Source of the DNA: Blastobasis lacticolella
Lineage: Eukaryota > Arthropoda > Insecta > Lepidoptera > Blastobasidae
Direction of reading: 5' to 3'
Length of the DNA: 64,000 bases
NCBI GenBank assembly: GCA_905147135.1
Contig: LR990051.1
Span: 15,095,115 to 15,159,114 of the forward strand
Below are positions 22,008-32,400 of this stretch, one piece after another. The first letter of the stretch is position 1, and each line of letters starts with the position of its first letter. The notes under the pieces are model-generated. The model did not search any database and was not told where the DNA came from. It saw only the letters and a list, made by a program, of their open reading frames with translations. A program made the position numbers and the translations under genes.

Positions 22008-22810
22008 TTACCTCTTTTCAGACCACTCTTTCCAGCTGCCAGCATATGTTTTAGAACTGCAAAAAAGTTTAAAAGTTATTTTTATGAATAATTAACCATA
22101 TTAGAATATTCATAAAGAAAATTGTATTTTGTCATACTTAGTAAATCCCAACATAAGCGCTGTATCTAATGCCTTAGAAGCTCTTCTGCCAGACTGGCAA
22201 TAAAATATAATCTCATCATCAACAGTTGGTTTATGACGTTGGAACTTGTGTCTAAACTCTTCCTCTGACATACAACACAATACGTCTGTTAATGTGTCCA
22301 CTGAAATTATTAATTTGGTTAAATGTAGTCTATTGGATAAATACTAGAATTACAAATAGGTAAGTCAATATTTATCACATGGTATATTAATGCTTGATGG
22401 AATCATTCCTGTGTTTGCAACTTCATCTGCATTTCGGACATCAACCACAAATCTAAGATCCGGTTGACTAATTGCTTTCACCATGTCATCATAATTCAGA
22501 ACTGTTTTTATATCAGCCATTTTTTTAGGACCTTGGCAAAATAAGACAGCGTCTGAAAACAAGGCAATTATGTAAGGTAATGCCATCTAGAAGTAGGTTA
22601 ATAATCCAATAAACTTGTAGGCAGTTTCAATGCAGTACACTATACATTAAATATTGGAATGATAGTATATTGAATGAAGATAATGAAATTGTTTTGCTTG
22701 AGTGACTTGTAAACATGTGAAAAATGCATAACAATACTTTGGTGATATGATCCTTTTAGAGACATGCATATTGCAGTGCGACAACGAAATACATGCATCA
22801 TGCCTCGCAT
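22008..22810 (-). CDS. Single-domain rhodanese (thiosulfate sulfurtransferase-like), copy 2
   Basis: Paralog of the gene at 20,746-21,655, with which it is convergent; the stops are about 350 bp apart. The minus-strand exons are 22,810-22,738, 22,552-22,379, 22,300-22,138 and 22,056-22,008, giving 152 residues. The intron phases are the same (1, 1, 2) and the third exon is the same length (163 bp) as in copy 1. The sequence shows FVVDVRNADEVANTGMIPSSINIP, then IIFYCQSGRRASKA with the canonical CQSGRR active loop (C117), and the terminal GSWKEWSEKR. The first exon (MRGMMHVFRCRTAICMSLKG) is Arg-rich and leader-like but is less certain. An alternative start is the Met in KKMADIKTVL within exon 2, which would give a cytosolic protein. 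Confidence 0.82.
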
Positions 22811-23399
22811 TTTGGAACTTCATATAATAAAAGCTCTGAAAAAATATAATACAATGTTAAGGAACCCTTAGCCACCACCACCAAACAAACACCAGACTTA
22901 ATGGAAAGTAAAAATTTTGAAGCTAAGTGACAGTACTAAATAGCTCACAAATTATAATTGAATTAATTGAAGAATAAACACTAACTTGTTTTTCAAAATA
23001 AAGAAAATCTAAACAAAACTGCTAACCCCCCAGTGGGCCCCAATGACAGTAAGTGATGTGATCTGTGGATTTTATTGACAGATATTTTGACAAGTGCTAG
23101 TGCTGCAGTCACGACGTCATTAGGGTTTCGATTTCGATTGAACGAAAATCGAGAACACAAATCAATCATCATTTTATTCTATAAGATATAGCCCGGCTTA
23201 TGCTAGCCAGGGCTTACCTACTTTTCCTCCTCTACTTCGCTCGGTCTTCAGTAGGTAGGGTATTTAAATAACAATAAACGTCTTGCCTTTGCAATTCGAC
23301 TCAACGATACCCATTTTATATTTACTCTGAGAGCTCCTTAATCACATTACGTAAAAGTGCCCGGAAGCCGGGAAACTGGGGGTAATATAAGCCTGCTAC

Positions 23400-24220
23400 G
23401 GATATCCTCACTCGTTACGGACTCGGTATATAACGCCGCAAATGCAGGTATATGGGCCTATTCAGCTTGACAGGGATTTCAGGGTCACAATTGACTGCGG
23501 TGACCTGCCGCCATTTGGCCCAAACTGCAGAGATAAGGGACTTGACATTGGACCCGTCGTCGTCGTGTCGTCTTCTCGAACGCGCGTACGGGTTATTTGC
23601 GTCAGGGCGATGCCCTCTTGCAGAGGTTTTGATTCGCAGCCCGTTACAACGGGCCGGTCGTTGGACTGTGCACCCCGCAAATTGTGGGGAGGCATACCGT
23701 CGTGTGTATTGGTTGCATCACAAGCTGATCGGTATACGCTCCCTCGCCAACGCTTCTTTACCGCCGTCGGCGCGGGACTAGCCCGCCGAGTGGGACCCCG
23801 TTCGGGGAAGCGCGGTGAGCGACCAACGAGCGGGCGGCATCCTGCGGCAAGGGGGCAGACGAATAGACTGGTCTTGTATGCATAGGCGTAGGAAGGGGGG
23901 GAGCCGGGTGGGCCGTGCCCACCCCAGAATGGTCTGGTGCCCACCCCAGGATAGGGTGCTCACTGGCTGTACATTGGCGATTGACTCTGCTTCAGCGGCC
24001 ACCTCAGGGGCCAGGCCCCCCCTGGAAAATAGCTAGATACGCCAATGCTTGTATTTTGGGCTCCGGTAGGGGTTCTGCCATGATTTCACCCTGGCGGCGA
24101 GTTCTAGCGGCAGCAGGCGTCAGAGTAGTAGATGCGGCCGTCACTGGCCCCAGGATCTCCCAAGCGCTCTGGAGCGGCGGGGGCGGTCGGGGAGCGCGCG
24201 CATGAAGCGATGTCGCGAAT
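23400..24220. other. GC-rich stretch, unassigned
   Basis: Clearly richer in G+C than its surroundings and open in several frames on both strands, which follows from the composition. I see no splice-consistent gene, no conserved domain and no inverted ends. It may be the body of a decayed non-LTR element, because a recognisable RT fragment lies directly to the right. Confidence 0.4.
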
Positions 24221-24239
24221 ATCACCCCATGCTGCTGAT

Positions 24240-24490
24240 CTCACATGATGCTGCGGTTCCTTACGTACTCTTGGTGCTCTCAAGCACGGAGGCGCTGTCG
24301 TTGCCGCTCAGCGACTAAGGCGTACCATGCCGGCGCTGCGTACGTGAGGCGAAATCTGATGTACGTTTTGTAGATCCCCAGCTTTGCCCGCATTGGTAGC
24401 GTGCTGGCGAGGACAGAACGCAGTTTCGTGCGGGTCACCTTCGTGGCGTCAACCGTCTTCTGGACGTGGTCACCCATTGTGAGGCCCATC
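24240..24490 (-). mobile_element. Non-LTR (Jockey-like) RT fragment
   Basis: The minus strand reads LTMGDHVQKTVDATKVTRTK, LPMRAKLGIYKTYIR, LTYAAPAW. That is the typical stretch after the RT palm in Jockey-clade elements, where KxxIYKTxIRxxLTYAAPAW is diagnostic. No intact ORF remains. Confidence 0.75.
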
Positions 24491-24774
24491 TATGGGATTG
24501 TGAGGCCCATGTACTTCACAGTGTGCGATCACAGGTTATCATGTCCGTGTAGACACAGTTGTGTAGGAGCTCGTGTGCGGTAATGGTAGATGTCGGTGAC
24601 CATAGCTTGCGTCTTCGACATCGGACTCATGTATTGAATTTATCTGTTCTATTGACAGCTTCCTGCCCTATATTAATGGTTTCAAGATCCTCGCAGTCAG
24701 CCACATTTTTTCATATCATTCACATGTTGCATCACCAAGGGTATCGCTTATGCGTTGCCCACCTCTATAAATAA

Positions 24775-24970
24775 ATAATCCATCTAGCCCCAAACAAAAG
24801 CTTGTGCTATGGGTGCTAGATTACTGATATACTACTTAAATATTTTTAAATACATACTTATCATACATAGAACACCCAGACCCATTTCAATTTCTGCCCG
24901 ACCGGGAATCGAACCCGGGACCTCTTGCGTGGCAGACCATGTTGACCACTGAGCCACTCAGGTCGTCACT
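24775..24970 (-). mobile_element. tRNA-derived SINE
   Basis: On the minus strand a tRNA-Gly-like head is visible, with an A box (tggctcagtgg) and a B box (ggttcgattcc) around a TGCCACG anticodon-loop region. A non-tRNA body follows, through 'aaattgaaatgggtctgggtg', to an 'attatttattta' tail. The acceptor-stem halves do not pair properly, so this is a SINE and not a tRNA gene. A diverged relative is at 61,250-61,420. Confidence 0.75.
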
Positions 24971-24984
24971 ACACATTGCTTTGG

Positions 24985-25095
24985 CAGCAATAAAGTGCCC
25001 CTCCACTGCTAAAGCCACGGCTCTCTAATCCCCACCCCATTGAGCAATGGAAACCTTACTCATTGGACGGAAGACAATACAATAAAAAGTATTGT
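24985..25095 (-). mobile_element. Truncated LINE 3' piece
   Basis: Inverted relative of 5,500-5,600: it shares the 'ccccaccccatt' and 'ggcagcaa...ccactgc' blocks on the complementary strand. It directly abuts the SINE on its left. No coding content. Confidence 0.45.
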
Positions 25096-25799
25096 TTGGC
25101 TGCGATATTCTGGGGGCTTACCATGAGCTTTTATAGCAGGACCTAAACAGAACTGCCCTGTTTAGAGCGAGACACGCTTATGTGACACGTATAGCGCTGT
25201 CTCGATCTAAGCAGGGCAATGTGCGTACATTGCGTACGGAGGTAGGTACGTTCCTAGTTAGTAAGGCTCTAATTCAAATCTTAACGAATATACTCTATTT
25301 TGGATATGTTTAGCTTCAAACCACCATATTCTAGCCCTTCCACGTCCTTACCCTAGTCTCAAGATCCCGTCTAAGCCTGCTCACTAGTAGGTAGGTAACA
25401 ACGATATTGTTTAGAGTGAATCCACAATTTCATCAAAGAGGGCATTAAGCAGAGCAAGTAAATGCTCAGAACAGAAGCCATACAGGTATACAGTAATCGA
25501 AAAGAGATTCGTTTTGATGACTTTTTCAGACATAAGGGTAGATTCTGATCATTGAATGTCTCGGCACACATTAATTTCTGAGCCCACCGGATTGCCTACA
25601 TCCCGAGGGGACACTGTTGGAGGAACGCAGAACAATCTGGTGGCATCTTAAGATCCAGTTGTATTGTATAAACATCGCTATAGACTTAGCTCAATATTTT
25701 GGCGGTATCATATCGCGGTAGTACTAGGTATGGCACGTAGGGTTTAGAAGGTCGTTCATACCTACTACATAACTCTGTCTGCGCGGGCAGATTGGCTCA

Positions 25800-26081
25800 C
25801 ACCACACATATACCTCCTTAAACCTTCCCCTTCACCGGACTGGATTTCTGTCCAATTCTTTTTCCTTAAGCGCTGCTAGACTTTGGAATGATCTACCTTT
25901 GGAGATCAAACGAAGTTCCAGTAAATTTACTTTCAAAAAAGCAGTTCACAGTTATTTCCTTAAGTCTCTGTAACACCTTGTATATTTTCCTACTTAGTCT
26001 TTCTCTTTTCCTTTTTTTCTTTAAGTGTTTGGGCAGTAGTGTTGTTGGGTGTGCCAGTAGCTTGTTATGCTCAGTTCCATG

Positions 26082-26114
<33 letters not shown>

Positions 26115-26340
26115 CTATTATACTATCTATAAGTTTCGGTCTGTGAATGTTTGATATACTTATTTAATTAATGTTACTTTTAGTCTGTTTTATGTTCTTT
26201 TATCTTCTTCTTTTGTAGCACCGCCTTGTAATTTTTGGTAATTGTTCATTGGTTGACTGGTAGAAAAAGCTACGTAGCTTTAAGTCCGCCATTGTACTGT
26301 AATGTGCATGAAGTTTTAAATAAATAAATAAATAAATATA
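25800..26340 (+). mobile_element. 3' end of a non-LTR retrotransposon
   Basis: A frame around 25,836-25,975 reads SPDWISVQFF, then SAARLWNDLPLEIKRSSSKF and TFKKAVHSYFLKSL with frame changes, which is the usual C-terminus of Jockey/R1-like proteins. The 3' UTR contains a (TC)n tract at about 26,084-26,114 and ends in four copies of AAAT at 26,319-26,336. Confidence 0.75.
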
Positions 26341-26415
26341 ACTACATTGTTATGACCCACACAGTTTAGTTACAGGCACCATTTTGAATGCTATTTTGTT
26401 AAATTATTCTTGCTC

Positions 26416-26590
26416 CAAATATTAACCATGATCCAATCTGGTCAGGTTGCCCTGGTAGCAGGGTCATGGAGGTCAGATGGCAGTCGCTCCACTGTAAAGA
26501 CCTGACCTGCCAAATCCTGGATCACGGTTAAGGCGGACCCTGGGCCCTCGTGCGCGTGAGCACAACCGGGACATTAACGCCAAGATGATT
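26416..26590 (+). repeat. SINE body (3' part)
   Basis: The block from 'ccatgatccaatctggtcagg' to 'acaaccgggacattaacgcca' recurs at about 36,090-36,210, 44,185-44,335 and 62,140-62,265. At 36 kb it follows a tRNA-like head, so this is the 3' part of a SINE family. Confidence 0.7.
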
Positions 26591-27428
26591 TTATTCTTAA
26601 AGCTATTAATCAACTAATAGTTGATAGAAGCTTCAAAATAAAACTCTATTGACATTATGTACTTATGACGGTACAAAATTACAAATATTTATTACATAAT
26701 GTTTACAAATGATGCCAAATAATAATTTTAAAATATGGAATTTCTAAATCAGTCTTCACTTTAGTGATGATTTCGCATGAGAGCTTATTCTTACGTTATA
26801 AGTACTGTAACTTTAGTATAATATAGAGGCCCTTGGTTTGAATTGAACGGATTACCCGTGAAACAAACTATATGGGCAGTGCACAGAGTGTTACTAACAC
26901 ATTATCACATAAAACAAATGCCTCAATACTAAATATGACTTATATGATAGACAGATATGACTTTTATCACTTTAAATCACTTTTTTTCATATTTAAAGTA
27001 AAACAGCTATCCTGCTGCTAGCTACACTAACCTGCAGAGCACTACTGGTTTGTTATAAATGCGATATTAAGTTCATTAGAAAAACTATTAAAGGTTTAAT
27101 GTACAATTATAAAAAATAAACACAACTGATAACAATAAGACAATAAACTAAAGTCAGAATTGATTTTACATTTTGCAAGAATTTAAACGACAATTATTTT
27201 CAAACAGTAGGTATTACAATGATAAGGTTCAATATTATGGATTTGAATTAATTACTTACACAACATACAATTATATAACAACATAGGGAATATCCATCGG
27301 TGTGTTATCTACTAATTCAGATTATAAAATAATCTATTTGTAGTGTAACCTAATGTTATCTTTGCATGTTGAATCAGACTGGTAGGTAGTTATTATAATT
27401 ACAAAAATATCATGCTATATTTTACACA
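26591..27428. other. AT-rich intergenic stretch
   Basis: No gene or repeat recognised. The right end would hold the 3' UTR and polyadenylation site of the peroxiredoxin gene on the minus strand. Confidence 0.5.
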
Positions 27429-28479
27429 CTAATTCTTTGCAATTTTTTCAAAGTATTTCTTTTTCTCATCAGGGTTTGGTATTATCTGAAATTAGAAGAC
27501 AGACATATTATTGAATAACATTAAATATTGGTGATTTAAAGTAACATTGCACAATTATTACTTATAATAATTTCTCACCGTATCTTGACCGGGCTTCCAG
27601 CCAGCTGGGCAGACCTCACCATGTTTATCAGTGTATTGGAAAGCTTGTACTAATCTCAAAGTTTCATCAACAGATCTACCAACTGGCAAATCATTCATAG
27701 TTATCTGTCTTAAAATTCCTTTTTCGTCTATTATGAAAAGACCTCTCAATGTATGGCCTAAATCTTCTAGGTAGACACCATAATCCTTTGCTATAGAATG
27801 AGTTAAATCACTCAATAGTGGGATTTTTATTTTGCCTAAACCTCCCTCTTTACGAGGAGTGTTTATCCAGGCTAGATGTGTAAAGTGTGAATCAACGGAG
27901 CAAGCCACGACTTCCGTATTTATTTTCCTAAATTCTTCAACTCTTTCAGAAAAAGCCAATATTTCAGTTGGACATACAAATGTGCTGTAAAAGAAGTCAG
28001 TTTAATTTGTGCGCATTAATTAGGTAAGTAAAGAAAAAATTTATTTAAATATTAAATTATTGGTCAAATAGTTCACTTTCTCATACTTACAAATCCAATG
28101 GATAGAAAAAGAAAACCAAATATTTTCCTCTAAAACTAGACAGAGAAAGTTGCTTTATTTCTCTATCAATCACAGCTGTTGCTTCCCATTCTGGAGCTGG
28201 TTTGGAAACTGAAGGAAACAAATATTCTATGTAAGTACAAACTGTACTTTAGGAATGGAACAAATTCAAGTTAATTTAAGTTAAGTTTTATTACGAAAAG
28301 CTGAAAGATAACTTACTCATTGCTTTTGTAAATTGCAATTTATGATCAACGCGTCTCGCGCCGCCGGGAAATACATTGCCGCTTCCTAGTGAATAACAAG
28401 AGTCGCTTTCATAATATGATGAATTACATTGTATAATACTGTGAACGATTAAAATCGCCGTCGTCAACACGTATTTCAT
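27429..28479 (-). CDS. Prx4: Peroxiredoxin 4 (typical 2-Cys, secretory pathway), 247 aa
   Basis: Thioredoxin-fold peroxidase that reduces H2O2 and, in the ER, couples this to disulfide formation through PDI. The minus-strand exons are 28,479-28,317, 28,208-28,091, 27,984-27,579 and 27,485-27,429, all in phase. An N-terminal hydrophobic signal peptide ([18 protein letters not shown]) is followed by the extra N-terminal Cys segment typical of Prx4 ([17 protein letters not shown]). The core shows FVCPTE with the peroxidatic C98, the GGLG loop at 141-144, the resolving C219 in GEVCPAGW, and a C-terminal YF motif at 240-241. GGLG plus YF marks the overoxidation-sensitive class. There is no KDEL-type ending (it ends IAKN), as in other Prx4. 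It is head to head with the KMT2 gene, about 600 bp apart. Confidence 0.95.
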
Positions 28480-29073
28480 GGTTGTACAATTATAATACCC
28501 GTAAAATTATAACAATAACACTAAACTACAGCCTCCAAAAGCGAATCCAAACTTTGACTGACACGTCTCCACTTCAGTTCAGTCTAAGCAAGAGTCCAAG
28601 TCACAAAATTAGTGTTAAACACTGTCGATTCTTTATCGATTTTTACGTTATCATAACAAAATACGAATACAATACGTAACATCACTATTCCAATGGCTTG
28701 CCTTCGAAAGTATTCATTCATTCGTAATCTGTGGCAATCTGTGCATTCGGCCGTTTCCGTTCGGTTCATTCGTTCGTTTCCATTCCCAACAAGCAAGCGA
28801 ACGTCGCGTATTTTATTTTATTTGCAATTATTTTTATTGTCATGTAAAATACATTTTAGAAATGTGTATCATTATCTTTCCAAGTTATTTCTTATAGATA
28901 TAATTCAATCAGCGTCCATCGCATTGCTTTGCGGTAAGTTTACACAGTTTACTCGAATCCACTTGTCGTTCATTATGGCGGTCTTGATTACATTACTTTT
29001 ATGTCTTCCAAGTGTTGTTTTATCATTCTAAGTGTGTGGAAAGTGTATTCTAGGTGGTGTTATTCTGTTTTAG
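28480..29073. promoter_or_regulatory. Putative bidirectional promoter region, Prx4 / KMT2
   Basis: The 594 bp between the two divergent start codons must hold both 5' UTRs and core promoters, unless a distant 5' exon exists for the KMT2 gene. 'ttctgttttag' directly before the KMT2 ATG could be either 5' UTR or an acceptor. No TATA box stands out at a convincing position. Confidence 0.45.
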
Positions 29074-29449
29074 ATGGACGTACCGGATGAGAGTGCCTTG
29101 GACGTCGATTTACTGGGTGACGATGGCTCTGAGGACGAAGGGGAAGCGCCGCCGTCTTCTGGTAAGTGGCTCGGTGACACTTGTGTTTTCATAAGAAACT
29201 GTGAATTTGTGCATAATATTGACGATAATGTTTGGTAGATTTCTACGGCGGGCCGGCTTCGACGCCGACGTCGTGTGCGTCGTCCCCGCGCGGAGAGGAG
29301 CCTGCGTCGCCGCACGGAAGCGCCTCCCAGCCCACGTTCTTCCACCATCAGCCGTACGCTCGACCGTTCTTCACTGCGGGCCGTCGGGGCCCTGGCCGCC
29401 CTAGAAAGGAAGGCCCAAAACTCACAAGAGAGGGAAAGATTGTACGAAG
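29074..29449 (+). CDS. KMT2C: KMT2 exons 1-2: acidic N-terminus and AT-hook
   Basis: Exon 1 (29,074-29,161) codes an acidic start, MDVPDESALDVDLLGDDGSE. After a 77-bp intron, exon 2 (29,239-29,449) codes a Pro/Ser-rich stretch and the AT-hook GRRGPGRPRKEG (GRP at residues 82-84), a minor-groove DNA-binding motif also present in vertebrate KMT2C. Donor gaag|gtgggt. Intron 2 (29,450-33,348) contains the hAT MITE and a LINE piece. Confidence 0.85.
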
Positions 29450-32400
29450 GTGGGTTGTTCACCGTAATTATAGTCGTGCATTTTCGTGAAACGTTTAAAG
29501 AAAAATGAGCCCTATCTCAAGGTCAGCAATGCATTTGCGACAGCCAGGGTCTTACTGGTTTCTCAGTGTGTTTGTGATCACTTGCAATCAGTTGTCCTCA
29601 CTTGTTTGTTTGACACCTAGTATAAAAAGTATACTAATTAAAATCCTGAATTAGTACTAGTAGGCAGTACTTCAGTGACTATGAATATGAATATCAGTTA
29701 ATATTTAAACTCTTTATTTTATTTTATTTACTTAAGGAAATCCAACAGCAATGATGACAATATAAAATTATACTGGCAGCACAGAGCCAATTATACCAAT
29801 AGAAACTGGATAAACAAATACATACTTAATTAAATGTTAAGCGTACCAAACAGCCTATAAGACTTAACAATTTCAACTTATTATAACTTATTAAAATATG
29901 CCTACAATACCCAAAAGTAATACAACAATATGGTTTGAAAAATGCTAATGCACGTTGAAGTAATACTTGAGTATGTGCTTTCTTGCTGACACACTTTTTA
30001 ACTTGTGTAAATAAATCAAGATCAATTCTCCTGGATAAAACATTAAATTATTAGTTGCTTGCAATAGAAATATGTTCTTTCTATAATTGGTAGAAGCTTC
30101 TAGAACATGCAATGGGTTATTGCATCTGAAAATTCGCACCGGTGTCTTAAAATATAAACGTAAGAAGTTCCAGGTAGTCGACACCACCAGTCACAATAAT
30201 TTTGAGAAATAAACATGAGAAAAAAATTTAGGAAAAGATATATTGTACACAAAATGCATTACAGAGAATTCTTAGAACAAATATTCATAGAACATGGATA
30301 CAAATGACATGTTATATGTGTATATTTGCATGTACCATTAATTTGTCTTATGTGGTAAACAAACAGCACTCATAACAAAATTGCGACTAGCCGTATCAAT
30401 TACCCTACAAACATTATGGTATAGATGTCTTGAATTATATAAGAAACACATTAAATGTAATTTTAACGAACATTATATTAACATTAATTATTTAAATATG
30501 TAAATTCACTGAAAATATAAATTTCACATTACTTACTGCCACAGATTCTTAAATTATTGGCATATTGAAATTCTGAAATCGATAATGTCTAATGATTTTA
30601 GAGATGGGAGAAGTAGAATGAATGAATCAACCAAAGAGTTATACATAATATTAAACTCTTTGGAATGAATCGACTCCCACATTGTTTCCACACATAATCA
30701 TGCACAATAAAAACTATATTTTATTTATGAAAGGACATGACCACCTCTGGACTACATAAAAATTATTATAAAGTATTTATTCTGCCTACTATAGAAATTG
30801 ATACACAGTGTGTTGACAACCAGTTTTGACTACTTACATCAATAATGATTAAAATAAAAATAATTTATTTGGCCTTGCTGGGCTTATTAAAATGGATATA
30901 CAATCTCTGTGAACTGATAAGCAATTTCAATGTTTTAATCATCCTTCACTTTGAAAATTTGCTCTCTACGACAGTTTGGTATTTTCAAAGAAAACTTTAT
31001 TGTGTTGTGATTGGTGATTTTATCTGCAATAACGACTTACGGCTTTTCTTTTATGGATTTCGAAATATACTTAGTGACTCGGTTGGTGATTCTATCTGGA
31101 ACGACAACTTACGGCGTGCTTACAGCTTTGATACACGGAAATTTGACAATTGTGTGTTTGACTACATTATTTGACTCGCTACACGCTGTTCCTAACAGTA
31201 TTTACTTTTATTTTTACCTATAAAATGAACAAATAAATATCGATCAAACAAACAGCTAGAGTGATTGATATTGTTGTGTTTATTTATCTATCTAGAACAA
31301 AAAACTTTCCTTTAGCTCAAAATATTAATTATATTATAAACGAGTTCCACACGAGCTAAGCCGCAAGCAGAAGCTTGTATATAAATTAGAGATGAAACGG
31401 ATATCCGGTATCTGGCCTTGAATTACTATCCGACCGGATACCGGATAGCGCGTTAATATCCGGCCGGATACCGGATAGTAAATAATGTATGAAAATTCCA
31501 TAGAAATCCTGTGCGACCGTCGTCAGCCAGGTGGCGTGCGGGCCGTTCCGCGGCAGCGTGTCGTCGTCGACAAATTTAGGGCTACTTGCACCGTAGTAGT
31601 CTTTGGGGTGACAGAGCACATGCTCATACCATCGCATTCGGCGTTTTCTAATTTTCTCTATGAGACTTTGTAACTTCCTACTTTTCCCAACAGGGTGACA
31701 CCCGCTGACCAGCGTAAAAAATGCTCATTTCTGTCGTGTGTCGTTTTGACAAGTGTTGTTTAGTATAAAAAAAATTCCAAAGTCAATCAAGGTTTATACT
31801 AGATAAACATACAAATTTTTCTATCGTAAGTCCTCCGATATGCTGGGGGCATGCGTAAGCCCGTATTTCGAAACTACGAATCCTTTCGAGGTCGATGAAT
31901 TGTTCAGTTCAACGTTCCTATTATTCTCATTGAAGGAAGACTTGAAATCACGTAAACACTGCAGTCGTCTAAAGTCCCACCCGACGTTCACAGCTTACAC
32001 ATACTTGTTACGAGACTAAGTTCAGCCGAATATCCGGCACCCGGATATCCGGCTAAGAGGCAGGCCGGATATCCGGTATCCGGCCAAACCACTATCCGTT
32101 TCATCTCTAATATAAATACTTTATTTCGGTAGTGTATTGATCTAATAAAATTAATTAAATCAGTTCACGTCATTTTCGTTCTTATTTCACTAATCATTCA
32201 TTCGGTGATTCCCCAACCCTATAAATTATCTTTGGTTGCTAGTACGCCATATTTGTTTACCACATAAGACAAATTACATTGAACTAAATATAGGTGTATA
32301 TTTCTACTTTGTATTAGGTGTAAGTTCGTTAGTATAAGTCCATGTTATTGACTTGCCTGTGTATTAAGCGGTTCTTTAGACAAAGGTTGCCTGGTAGAGA

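Noticed and set aside
23442..23944. Overlapping ORFs of 109-160 codons in the GC-rich stretch
   Set aside because: Open on both strands in several frames because of composition. No splice logic or recognisable motif.
24893..24968. tRNA-Gly-like sequence on the minus strand
   Set aside because: Good B box but a degenerate acceptor stem and no clean 3' end. A SINE body follows.
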